The notes below the pieces were generated by a model. That model did not search any database. It saw only the letters and a program-made list of their open reading frames with translations, and had not been told where the DNA came from. From NCBI GenBank assembly GCA_030141605.1, contig JAQGDQ010000362.1, positions 1-64,000 of the forward strand: a stretch of 64,000 bases of DNA, in the 5' to 3' direction. Source of the stretch: Tubiluchus corallicola. Its lineage: Eukaryota; Priapulida; Priapulimorpha; Priapulimorphida; Tubiluchidae. The position numbers were made by a program, and so were the translations under genes. Positions 24,460 through 36,005 of this stretch are shown one piece after another (the first letter of the stretch is position 1; every line of letters begins with the position of its first letter).

Positions 24460-27400
24460 CTCGTTTTATATAGTATGTATGTAAAATGCAATGAATATAT
24501 AATGCATTGATTTCAATGACATGCATAGGAAGACAGGACGCCCCCATTTTGTCTCTGCTGAGAAACAAAGACGCACCAAAGTCTTACTGCACAAATCACT
24601 GGCACTCTCCAAGCAGCTTGAGGGTGTCCGGTTACAGGGCATACAGAGTTTGTATATTATTCTAACCGCGAGTGTTTGATGCAGTCAGTCGATGCGTCCT
24701 CCCTTTGTTTGTAACTGCGTCTGGAGATTTCGATATGTTGTTGATAGGAACTGTCAGATTATCCTGTTAAGCCCATAGAAGATCAGGTTGAGCCCGAGTC
24801 TGCAGATCTGTTTGACTCGCTCAGTGAACAGTGAAGCAACATCATTTATTTTCTCAAACTCAAAATCCTTTTGAAAAGTGCTAATAACTCCCCCTCCCCA
24901 AATGAGCCTAGTGCTGCTGTTTTATTTAGTATAACTTTTGGAAATGGCAAGCTATTGCACCAAACCGCCGAATGAACGTGAGATAGTCTATTTTAGTCTA
25001 CAGGTGCGTCTTTCTTAAGCTCTGAAAGAAATAAAAACTTTTCACCTGTATTGTTGTTAGGTTAGGCAGCAGTACTTGCAGTGTTTATGGAAGATCCACT
25101 GCCATTGTTGTGTTGTTGTATCGGCTGTGATTCAGCAGTGTAATCGTCGTTTTAAAGGCTTCTGTTTTACGGACTGTTTTTATAAGCTAACGTGCCTTTC
25201 ACTCGGTAAGAATAAGTGAAACAGCTGGAAATGTGCTTATTGTCGCCAGGATGTAAGCAGCGTTTTCGGATGTGAAGTAATCAGAGCGTGTTTTGAGTCT
25301 TTAAATACCTGTTAACTATTACTGTCTTCTTCGCTTCTTTTTCCAAACACTGAATCTTTATTAGTAAGCTCACTCCAGTCACTTTTTCGAGATCAGTAAG
25401 GAGACCCTGGAAAAAAACATTTTTTGCACTGTAAGAGTTGAAGTCGCGGTTACATTTTTTATTCACATGGTTAAACAGTTCTATGATACAAAAACTCGAT
25501 TTGGAATTTAAATTTTAATGTGAGCAAGAACTCATGCGTAAAAATATAATCATGTCGGCAGTTCACTACGAGCATGGGTCATTGCTCTTTTTTATAAAAC
25601 AAGTCTTGTCGAGAAGTGATGTTATTGTGAATGCTCAAACGGGCTTGAAATTTATGTTTAATTGCGAGTGTAATCGAGTTGAATGAAATCACCAACTTTT
25701 GATGTGCTTTGCGCAATAACAAGTAGCTGAAATGGGATAGTTGAAATTGCGGTCATCCGACTGTTTCAATTACTTTACCCGTTACCACGGTATCCTCCAT
25801 CAGCAAGGTGAATATGCTGGAATTTGGCCACTCAACCCGAGATTTCATTGTGATTTCATTTTATCTGCACCTGTCAGCTTAAATTTTTTTTCACGAGGCT
25901 GCCTTTCATCATTTGCATTTTATTATATTGCTATTACGTTAGCTGTGGCACAATAAATAAAAATAAACAGAAGCGCTCACATGAATTTTTAAGTCGATAA
26001 TAGTTGATACTGTTGACAATAATAAAAACTTTTGTCAAGGATTATTGTAAACGTTATACAATTAACCACTGTCGCTTTTGTTTTTCTAAAGTGGTAAGTG
26101 TTTTTCGTAAGCCGGGGAATGACTCACATAACGCCGGGTAAATTGAGAAAAAGTTTTTCGAGTAAAAAAGACAAAGGTAAAGAAGATAAAAAATGGTAAT
26201 GAAGACAAATTGAAAGAGCAAACGTCAAACAACACAGTATATCAAGTGGAAAATGGAGACTAGAAAAAAAATTCTAGGGAATGAAGGCAAAGCAAAGGCG
26301 ACATATAAAAACAAAAAAAAGATAAATGTAAATTAGAGTAACAGGGAGATAAGTCAGAAGTGCAACAGAGAGAAGGTGTAAATAGATAGGTAAAAAGGAA
26401 AAATGCGCAATAAAATCCAAAAATGTTATTAAATTTAACAACTTGTGTTACAAATTATTAAAAAAGGTCATAATTTGTATAACTTGTATAATTTGCATTT
26501 TTGTCTTATAGTCTTTCTAGATTTGCATTTACCCTACCCTTGGTTCTTCAACGCCTATACGCCTAACATCCGTAAACAGAGTTGATTAATCAGTAGAAAA
26601 TCAAAGGTGATTAAGCGCTTGTTTGCAACAACCATTTGGTGTTGACTTTTTTGCTTTGTATTTTTTATTTATTACATTCTTATTTTTGCCGTTTTTGTAA
26701 ATAAAATAGCTTCTTCATTTTTACTGTTTTTCCCTTGACTTTTTACCTGTCCACTGTGAATTCCAGCGTCGTTTTTCCAGTACATTTTCTCAAATGTTTC
26801 TATTGAGGACTTTTGAGAAAACATTTTTTGCTTTACGCTGATCAAAAGTCATTCATCCTAGTATTTGCTCATGGAATTGTCTAATTCGTTTTTCGACAGT
26901 GCAATGATTTGATTTGAGTAAAGTAATCCTCTTCAAGCGCCATTTTATCTCAATGTCAATATCCTTTCCTCAGAAGTCTTGCTGTTCTAAAACTTGAAGT
27001 TTTAATTGCTGCTTATCATTTGTCAAATAAAAATATTTTACGACTCCTCGGCACATTTTTGGCTCCACAAATCTTGTTTGAACCGTGCTTTAAAGAATTT
27101 TCACAATAAGTATAATTGTGATACGGCATGCGAGCTAATGGATAACACGAACGTATTTAGATAATGGCGACTGTTTTGCAAATATTCACCAAAAATACTT
27201 TGATGAGAGTGGATCTTACTGTGGCGTGTATATGTGCGTTGGCAAGATGGTAATGTACTAATATGCTTGTAACATCGATTAAAAAGCATCTTGTCAGTCA
27301 GTTTGGTAGCTAACTCTCATATCTCATGCAGCTGTAATAACACGGAAATAATTCTTAATGCTAAGAATAGATACAAAATCGTACGTAAGTAATTCATTCT

Positions 27401-29157
27401 GAGCGTTATTTGAACAACCGCAGAAATATTAAATTTCCTTTCTTACTGCTCACACATTTAAATTGTCCTGCATGTAAAGGAAACATAATTGTCACCTGTC
27501 GTTGGACCCTTTCTGCATGGAGCAAGCATGTCATAACCTTCATTATCAAGCTCCTACCCAGTACGCATGGCATCTTCACTTCTGTGAAGTGACACACTGC
27601 CTTTTAATTCTCTTTGCTTCTCGCACCTTCTACTTTTTACATTTTGCCGAAGCCTGTACAAATCTATCTTCTTGACCTGTGCCGATATCTCAATATCCCG
27701 GTGAAACTTTAATTTTTTGTTCTGTTTTGTAGTAGTTATATCTTGACTGTAATGTATGTAACAATGTATTATTTATGGCATTTTGGAGTAAACTAAGCTA
27801 AACTTCCTCCTCTTTCTTTCAAAATTGTAAAAGACCACGTGGGTGAGAATGCCTAAATGTAATGTTATGAAATGCCTTTATAGAAGGAAACTTTTTAAAA
27901 CTAGGCCTGAAATCGAATTGTCATTCTATAATCATTATTGATCTAGTGTGTCAAACTGAATAACCAGAATTTGGGCCTAACTGGAAAGTGATTTAGTGAA
28001 AGTCCCGGTATAATTTAACTATTCTTGGTTGAGCTAGTAACTATGCAAATACAAACACTGATAATATGAGTATGATTGGAGGTATTGATGAAACAGACTG
28101 TGCATTGTGCAGAACTGTGTACCTGGGTCACTCACCCTGGGTGCAGGCACACGAGTACACGGGTAAAGGATAACAGTTAAACACAAATGAAAGGAAGGCC
28201 TGACGATAATGAAGCGTAGAAACAAGCTGAGTATTGTGATCAGTTCTGCTTTGGTTAGCCACAACGTGGGGCAATGCCCTACCTGCCCGTCATGCGCTGC
28301 ATGCCTATTCAGAGCAAAAATTCGCTCTTATTTTGTGTCCATGTAGATTTTTTTATTAGTTCAGTTTCGCAGAAAGGTGTGGTTAATGGGCTACTTGCTG
28401 CAAAAACAGAATTACGGTGTATATATAATGTAAGCTAACTCGGCTTATTAGTGTTGCCGACACGTGACCAATACAAAAGTTTCTGCAGTAGAGCAATAAA
28501 TAAGTTTAGTTATGGTGACAGCCTTGTGGAGAACCAGTATTTTTCTCTCTTGGGGCATAATTCATCATGATAATTTTACAGCCGTAATAGTTGTTTTCTT
28601 ATTTGCTTTACTGCATGTAATAATAAAATATAATACCCAGTTTTTGCCAATGTAAACATACTTTAAAATTATTTTCTGTAAGCTAGTACTTTTTTCAACA
28701 GTACACAAAAAAGCATCCAGGTACCGTTTTTACATTCATTCTAGATACACGTAGTCGTTTCGCCTCAAAAGATCCAAAGGTCCTGCGTGTGCTTGTGAGA
28801 GAGAGGGTAAATTCAGTGTATAGAATCAGGTGTGTTTGCAAAGGTGTTTGTATTCTGCTTAGTTGTCGAGTTTGTCAGCTTACGTTTGGACCAACTTGGT
28901 TACTTTTTCCCACAGCTTCTTGGCTCTGTCGTCACAAAACCGCCTTGTCCTGGCCAGTTATTGTTGATATAGTGTTATTCTTTCTGTTACCTTCCCACGT
29001 AGAGACGTTCTTTTCTTGTTGCACGGGCTGAATTTGTCTTGGAGATTGCGCACCGAGGTCTTTTCAGTTGGATAATCGTTTGAATTTTTTCTCGAGAGTG
29101 GTTATATTAGTTTTCCGCCAAGTTTTTTTAATCCGTGCAACTACCACGCAGCAGGTA

Positions 29158-29169
29158 ACTGACGTCAGT
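29158..29169. promoter_or_regulatory. 12-bp palindrome with a perfect CRE
   Basis: ACTGACGTCAGT contains TGACGTCA, the consensus for CREB/ATF-type factors. It lies within the long stretch downstream of the Cip/Kip coding exons. No nearby promoter is known. Confidence 0.35.
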
Positions 29170-30564
29170 AATGGCAGCTGGATGCTGCGGGTGGAGCAAA
29201 GAAACTTGGTGAAAAGCCGCACGCCCCTGCTCTTTCATCCCATTGTAATCTATCCTGATACATTACTTTGCAGATTTCATTGTGGATACTTCTTTTCATG
29301 GGTAAATCAGAGATTATTCGTACAAAACGACAAAACGCGCAAAAAACTCCGATTCTTTTGCAGTGTAGGTAACCATTTGCGCTGTCAACATGTATGTCAA
29401 CCAAGGAAGACCTGGCGACTTTTTGATGTGCCTCTTTTAAAAGAAAGTGCATATACAAATACAGTCATTTCGTATTACGATACGAAGTTTTATCTTATAC
29501 AGTGGAACCAACCCAGCCACGCATAATCCGGGTTTCATGACCTGAGCCATGACCTAGCTCCTTTAAAGTTCCTGTAGCATCCTGTTAGAACTGTTACTAT
29601 TTATTGCAAACGCTTTAGTGAGCTGGAGTATATGAAGGAATTTTTTTTCTATATGTATATATACAGATTTATAGAAAAATATTGGATTTGTACCCGTTTG
29701 AATAATTTAATTGCGCAAGTTTCTCTTGTATTATTTTTGTTTTGATAATATACAAGTTTTGTGGGCATTTGCAAGCACCGTTACCTGACGATTATAAATC
29801 ACTAAGACACTGTCATATATATCCCTGCCTTTACAATAATCGAAGTCGGCTGGTTTTGTCGTGTGTCCCGTTTCCCGAACGAAAATATACCAAAAATTTT
29901 ACCTTGACCCGGAAACTGTTCTTGGTCAATTTTGGTCTCCATCAGTTTCCGTCTCTAGTCTGAAAAATGATCTTTGGGATAAACAGGTTCGATATTGTTT
30001 CTAAAACAATTTGTAGTGCTTTGCCAACTTTCTCAGTGTCACGTGATCGCGGTTTTGTTTGGCAGTCTTGATATTAATATGACTTTCGTCTTGTTATCTA
30101 TGATGTTGATCTTCACGCCATGCACAAATATTAGCCAATTCTAAGGTTAACCTGTGTCCTTGAGTAATACTGTGCAGCATTTGTGGTTCGCATATTAGTT
30201 TTTAATCAATCATCTAGATTAAGTAGCGTTAATGCCCGACCTTGATAATGCTTGCACTGCAGAATATGAAAACAAACGTCATGCCGTCGTTTCGTTGAGT
30301 AAGTCTACCCCAGTAGCCTAAAGCCCTAGTCTTCTGGGTTTCACTGATAAGCTGTGCCAAAGCCTTGAAAGTTTGTCAACCTATGTTATCATAGCTTTTG
30401 GCGCGCAAGATCATTTCGTGTTGAAGTCCAAGTTATCCTGCTCTAGTTAAAGCAATTTTCTCGTAAAATCTAAGTCATTAGTGTTTTTTATCGAACTAGT
30501 TAATGACAGTAAACATAACTTCAAGTTGACTTTATTAAAACACGTATAATTTCTATTTTGAAGC

Positions 30565-31004
30565 GCTGTAAAGTTAGAAACACCCCCTTTTCGTGAATAC
30601 AAACATGTAGTCTAAGCATTGAGAGTGTGGTGTGTTCGCCGATGTTAATTATATTTTTATTAGTACTTTTTGTCAGTCAGTATAACAGCAGTTTTTAACA
30701 AAAAAGTATTGCAGCAGTTTTCCACTTCGTAAAAAATGAATTTCATGTGAAAATTCTTGTTTTGTTCGTTATTGATATTAGCTGTAAAAGGTTAGAAACA
30801 CCTTTTTTTAGTGAATGCAAACGTGTAATCTAAGTATTGAGAGTGAGTGTGGTGTGTTTGCCGATGTTTAATAATATTTTTATTAGTACTTTTTGTCAGT
30901 TCAGTATCACAACAGTTTTTAACAAAAAAATATTGCAGCAGTTTTCCACTTCGTAAAAAATGAATTTCATGTAAAATTTTTGTTTTGTTCGTGATAATAT
31001 TTTA
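30565..31004. repeat. 216-bp tandem duplication
   Basis: The second copy starts at 30781. Both begin GCTGTAAA-GTTAGAAACA and share TTGCAGCAGTTTTCCACTTC further in, with scattered substitutions and small indels. Not coding. Confidence 0.9.
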
Positions 31005-32309
31005 AGTTAACGATTAAAAAGTTAAAAAAGAGCTCAAAGTTCTTCTAAATTTACTAAACAACAACTTTAGTAAATGACATTTATTTGTTAATAAAACAAT
31101 TTCCGATTTAAATTCTGCATTCTGTTTGTAGACTGTAGGACCACGAAGATTATTTTTTCTTTTGGTACTTGATTTAGGACCAGCTGTTAAAAAACTTCGC
31201 CCATATTTAAATTTGAAAAACATTAGCCGATTTATTTCAACGTCTTTCACGTTAAAAATAATTATCCTTATAAAGTCTCATATAGCGCTATTGTTATTAC
31301 CATTTGCTATATAAATCATCATGCTAATCATTGTATCTCAGTTGCGCTATTTTTCCAAGCAAATAATTATATCAGTGCATCAAATAAGTTTGTGTTGTCA
31401 TAACAAATGCGCGTATTAAAAGCGGTTTAAAGCGTTCAAGTGAAATAACTCGTTGTCATTGACTGAGCTTGCTGGACAAAAGAATTAGTTTTTATAGGAT
31501 TTTAATGTCTAATATGAGGGCAATGGAACAGTAATGTCAGTGTTGAGTCATGTCAAAGCCAGAGCAATAAAGCTGTGAAACATAATGTAAATATTTCATT
31601 ATACCCACGTGCCCGTGAAGTTTCCACTTTTTGATGTATTATGAAAATGGAAATTAGTGGGCAAATATGTTAAAAACAAGCAAAGGCTGCCAAGTTGCCC
31701 ACCTGGGTCGTTGCCAGTGGGATACAAGGCACTGCCCCGATCTGGGGGCTGTGAACAATTTTCTTGCCCGATCATGTCATTGGATTACAGGGTTTTTGGC
31801 TCGTTGTATGTCAGAATAATGATATCAGCACTTCATTGATCGGTCGCAAGGAGTGACGGTTTTTGGTTCACTGAAGTTTTATAAACGATGCAGTATCGGT
31901 GAAAAAAATTATTCACGTTCGCTTTGGCTCATCGTGGAGCATGGGAAAATTCCCTCAAACGCATTTTTCTCCGGCTAATTATGTCCGAACAATCGCCATT
32001 ATTTGTAAAGAATATTACAAAAGTATTAGTCCCGGATTACGGTAATTTCAAAAAGCTTCTGACGGAATCGGTCAGCAGTTGCACTGTTATTAACCTTGGG
32101 TTTATAACCAGTTTTTGTGTTTATGCCATTGTGAGGCCTGGGTTACTATTGTGAGTAAAATCTGCTCGTGGTCAACCGTGGTCACTTGTAATTTTAATGC
32201 CATGCCAATTATCGCTGGTGGGCGGGCACGAAAAACTGCATATCGTTGCTGTTGTATTAAACTAATTTTCTTAAGATGTAAATCTATTGATAATACTTCT
32301 TAGTATTTT

Positions 32310-32560
32310 GTGAGTGTGTATCGGAGTGTATCCACAGTGCGATGTCCCTCTCAAGGTCAGACAGAATGCAGGAGATGCTGCACCCCGGACCGTGCTGATC
32401 GGTTGGCTGCACGCGTTACTATTTTGCTTACCCTGGACACACAGAGGCGTGCTGCTGGACAATGGACGAAAAGTGAAAGCCGAACCGGACCCGGCCACAC
32501 TATACGGATTCAATTATACTGGTGTGCAATCTTTATACGAACTCATCTAGGTAGAAAATT
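32310..32560. other. GC-rich island with overlapping ORFs, unrecognised
   Basis: A block of about 250 bp is much richer in G+C than its surroundings. It carries plus-strand frames of 78 and 109 codons and a minus-strand frame of 80. None matches a family I recognise. It could be an unplaced exon or an inserted element. Confidence 0.25.
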
Positions 32561-34578
32561 TATGGAGTGCGAGCTCATTTTAGCATACGTACAAGACTGC
32601 TTAGTATGCAGTTTAAACAAATGCACAGTTTGTAACTGATACCAGCTACACGGTGGAAAAGCTTACCGTAGCCAGTATTTTTGAAATTTTGATATGATTG
32701 CCGCGCTTTGCTGTTGGAATTTGAACGTCATACAAGGAAGCATGTTCGCGCCATTGCTGTGTAGTTTTCACCTCGCAGGCAGGATAGAATTCAATTATTC
32801 TTGGCATCATTATCTTTGCCTTCACCCGCAAAACAGAAACAGGTGGCGGCTGGGGTAAGACGATGTGCTTTAAGCGCAGGGGTTTTTAATTATTGTCTAC
32901 AAACAGCCCTGAGGGTGGAAGGAAGGCGTCTTTTACAACTACCAGCTACTACTTGTTTGCGCGAGAAGGCAAGCTTGGTCGGCTCAAGGACAAATTTACG
33001 CACCGTGCACACTTAATAAAAATGGCAATTTTCCTAATAGCATTTTCATTGCTCTTAACATTTTAGCGTCTGTATGCTTGGTGAAAAAACAAGTCGAGCG
33101 AGTTTCCGAAGAAGGTGTACTGGTGTATGTTATCCCCCACCGTTCCTCTGCATGCTGATAAGATGCTGTAATTTCTCCTTGGGCGCTTCTGCCTTAATAG
33201 TAACTCCTGTAGTATTTTTAGTTGACATTGGAAAACGAATTTCATTAGGCGAGAACTGGTTACTCGTGAGTGAAACTTAACGTCGTCTATATAGTAAAAC
33301 GTACGGCGGATGCACGAGGGGGGTCTTTAATAAAGGGTAGCACTGATTGGTATTGTGCATTGAAATATTTTCCGCGGAATTCAAATAGTCTACATGAGAT
33401 ATTTTATTTTATGACATCTCTAAAGCTATTAGTCGTCGCTGATGAATTTCTCAAAACACGGGGTGCTAAACGAATTATAGCAGTTTGGACTTATTGTTTA
33501 ATTTTTTTTCCAAATGAGGCGTCGTCTGTTTTTGTTTCTAGGTAGGTGTGGCGTTGCTTACTGGATAAAATCGAGTTATTGTGACATTCTGTTGTTCTTG
33601 ACACTGTAATCTGTTTAGTTTGCTTAGGATAACTAAATACTAATGCCTGTTTGCAGTTGTAACAGTTTGGTAATCTTCAGTAGGAAGACGTTGTTGAATT
33701 ACTTTTTCGCAATGTATACACGTGATGTTTTTAACATTGTGCAGTAATCTGAACTAAGGGCTTAATATTGATTTTTTGATTTTCTGCTGCAGAAAAATGA
33801 TAAAAAGCTTCTGTTTGACAGGTTAGAGCTGCAATAAATTAATAAATTTTTGTGCACATTATTATTACAATCACCAACTGACTATGCAAACCGGTTTTAA
33901 TTTTTATAAAATTATTGTTTTACGTGTTGCATTTTTATTTTTGGGCGTTGGAATAAAAGTTCACTAATAGTTAACTATGATGGCAGTTAAAATAAATAAA
34001 ATTGCGGTCGTGCATGCTTAGTGGACATGATGTCCACAAAGTTGTATGTGCAAAAGCAGCTGTGGATGTCTCTGATAAGGGGAGTCTTTAATTTGCCACT
34101 AAAAAGTGTTGGTCTTAAATTGCAGAATGACTAAATTTACTCATTCAAAAGAGATGCTTATTCAACTTTAAATAACTTTTTCACATGTTTTCATTGCTTA
34201 TGAACAAACCAACTCCAGAAAATTTAAAAAGATACTTGAGAGAAGTTGCAAGTTAGCATTAGCTTGCGTCAGCACTGCTCACTTGTGTTATTAGCAATGC
34301 TTTGACATTTAAAATTGATATATTAGAAGTTGTTTCTTCGTTTTTCGTCTCATCATTTCTGTCATCTTTGTATCATCAACTACATGTTTAATGTTTTTGC
34401 CTATACTATATCTTGTGTGTTTATTTTCAGGTTTTTGAAAACTGTAGCATCCTCATTGGAGTGGATATGAGAGTTTAAGACTGGCGAAGTTTATACTGTA
34501 CTAATTCGTTGGAATTTTTTTGGTTTTGAGGAGGCTAAAGTTCAAAAGCTTTTCCGGGCAAAGTGCACATTAAAGGCC

Positions 34579-34586
34579 TGTAAATA
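34579..34586 (+). promoter_or_regulatory. Pumilio response element consensus (first)
   Basis: TGTAAATA fits UGUANAUA. It matters only if the 34431-36005 segment is transcribed as 3' UTR. Confidence 0.3.
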
Positions 34587-35832
34587 ATAGTTATATGCTA
34601 TGTGAAAGCTAAGGTCTTCTAGAATTAAAAAGTGTTGTTGTAATTATTATTAGTATTACTGCCAGAGCGCTTCTGCAAAGAAAAATATTTTTAATTTGCT
34701 GACAGGTAATAATCAGGACGTTATCTAAAATGTCTTGCAGAAATTATCAAGTTACCTTCTAAGATACCACAAGATATCGTCTTGTGGCGTGCTAATAACC
34801 TCAAAATTTGTTACAATTTTAATATAGCACTGTTATTCCTTCTTTTATTTTGGTAATTTAACTGCATTCACGCTATGGCACGTTCACTCTTTTTGTCTAT
34901 TTAACTTGTTTGTGCATTTAGTCTCATGTGTTTTTTAGTGATTTTTCTGTGTGTAATTGATAATACTGTATAATGCTTAACATAATATAGTACTGTTTTG
35001 TTTTCATTTTTTGCTAATCAAAAAGATGTTTTTTCTCATTATATTTGTTGTTGCAAGTATTAATTGGTGTCAGTGATTTTTTGTTAATGTTTTGATCTCA
35101 TATTTGCTATATGCAGCTTGAATTATGTAAATGTTCACTAGTTATGGTATAAGTGATATCATTGATTTTGGACTGTGGGACTATTGTGTTGCATGTATAT
35201 TAATGTGATGTAATATGGCCTTATAGGTGAACATTTCTCATCGTTCACCAGGTTATAGCTTGTTGTTAGTCTTTTGACTTAAGAAAATGAGTTTTTGAGT
35301 TTGTGTGATAGAAAATATATTGTAGCATTATAGCATGCAGTACTGAATGCATGGACAAGACTATTGTTGTTCTGGGATAAAGTAGACATACCCTAAGGTA
35401 ATTTAGTGACACTGTGTACTATACACTACATGACACTTACTTTGGCTTTTAGTACACCATCCAATCAGTAAAAGTGCAGTATGACCATTCTTATTGAGGC
35501 GTCTTTATTTCTTGAATTAGGCCGTTTATAAATCGTCGTTTTTTACTGTTGGTATTTTATAACGTTTGACTACATTTCATAAATCCCATAAATCCAATAT
35601 CCAGAATAGACTTACACACGTTTTACTTCTATATTTAATGGTGACCGTGACGCTTGATAACTTTCTGTAACATGTGGTATATAACCGTATACGTAGACTG
35701 TGGTCATTTAGAACGCTTCTATACATAATGACGAGATTTGTACAATAGCAGCTATAAATTTAGCGTTTACTTTAGAATGTAATAACAACTACGTGTAGTA
35801 CTGCATGGTGGTGATATAGTTGGATCTTGTTG

Positions 35833-35840
35833 TGTAAATA
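35833..35840 (+). promoter_or_regulatory. Pumilio response element consensus (second)
   Basis: TGTAAATA again, 1.25 kb after the first and about 140 bases before the poly(A) signal. Same condition applies. Confidence 0.3.
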
Positions 35841-35976
35841 TTTTTCCACGTATACATACTATCTTCAAATTGTGATTGTGTAATTACCACCAAGTTATGT
35901 AGTAATATTAGCTGATTTTTTTTCGTATACTGAATTATGCATATAATATATAGAAGCTATGTAAATCTCTTTACTC

Positions 35977-35982
35977 AATAAA
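35977..35982 (+). terminator. poly(A) signal AATAAA
   Basis: AATAAA followed within about 50 bases by a G/T-rich downstream element. It would end the putative 3'-UTR exon. Confidence 0.45.
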
Positions 35983-36005
35983 TCTCTGTCCATACGTTAA
36001 TATTG

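Larger units (their letters stand above)
16702..34430 (+). other. possible 17.7-kb intron in the 3' UTR of the Cip/Kip gene, or intergenic sequence
   Basis: No convincing protein-coding exon was found here on either strand. If the donor at 16702 is used, the acceptor TTTATTTTCAG at 34420-34430 is a good partner. Alternatively the transcript ends near 17630. Repeats and motifs inside are listed separately. The remainder is AT-rich single-copy-looking DNA. Confidence 0.35.
34431..36005 (+). other. putative 3'-UTR exon of the Cip/Kip gene
   Basis: It starts after a strong acceptor (pyrimidine-rich, TTTATTTTCAG) and ends about 20 bases after AATAAA at 35977-35982, the first such hexamer in the segment. 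A GT/T-rich stretch follows (TGTTTTGTACATGTCTCTGT). It is AT-rich, lacks ORFs and holds two Pumilio consensus sites. As I recall, human p27 also has an all-UTR third exon. There is no transcript evidence; the 17.7-kb intron this implies is the main doubt. Confidence 0.4.

Noticed and set aside
24294-24568. Minus-strand Cys/Val-repeat ORFs
   Set aside because: They are translations of the (CA)n tract.
29068-29526. 152-codon plus-strand ORF
   Set aside because: Long, but close to what chance allows in 64 kb of six frames at this composition. The product has no recognisable domain and there is no antisense or splice support.
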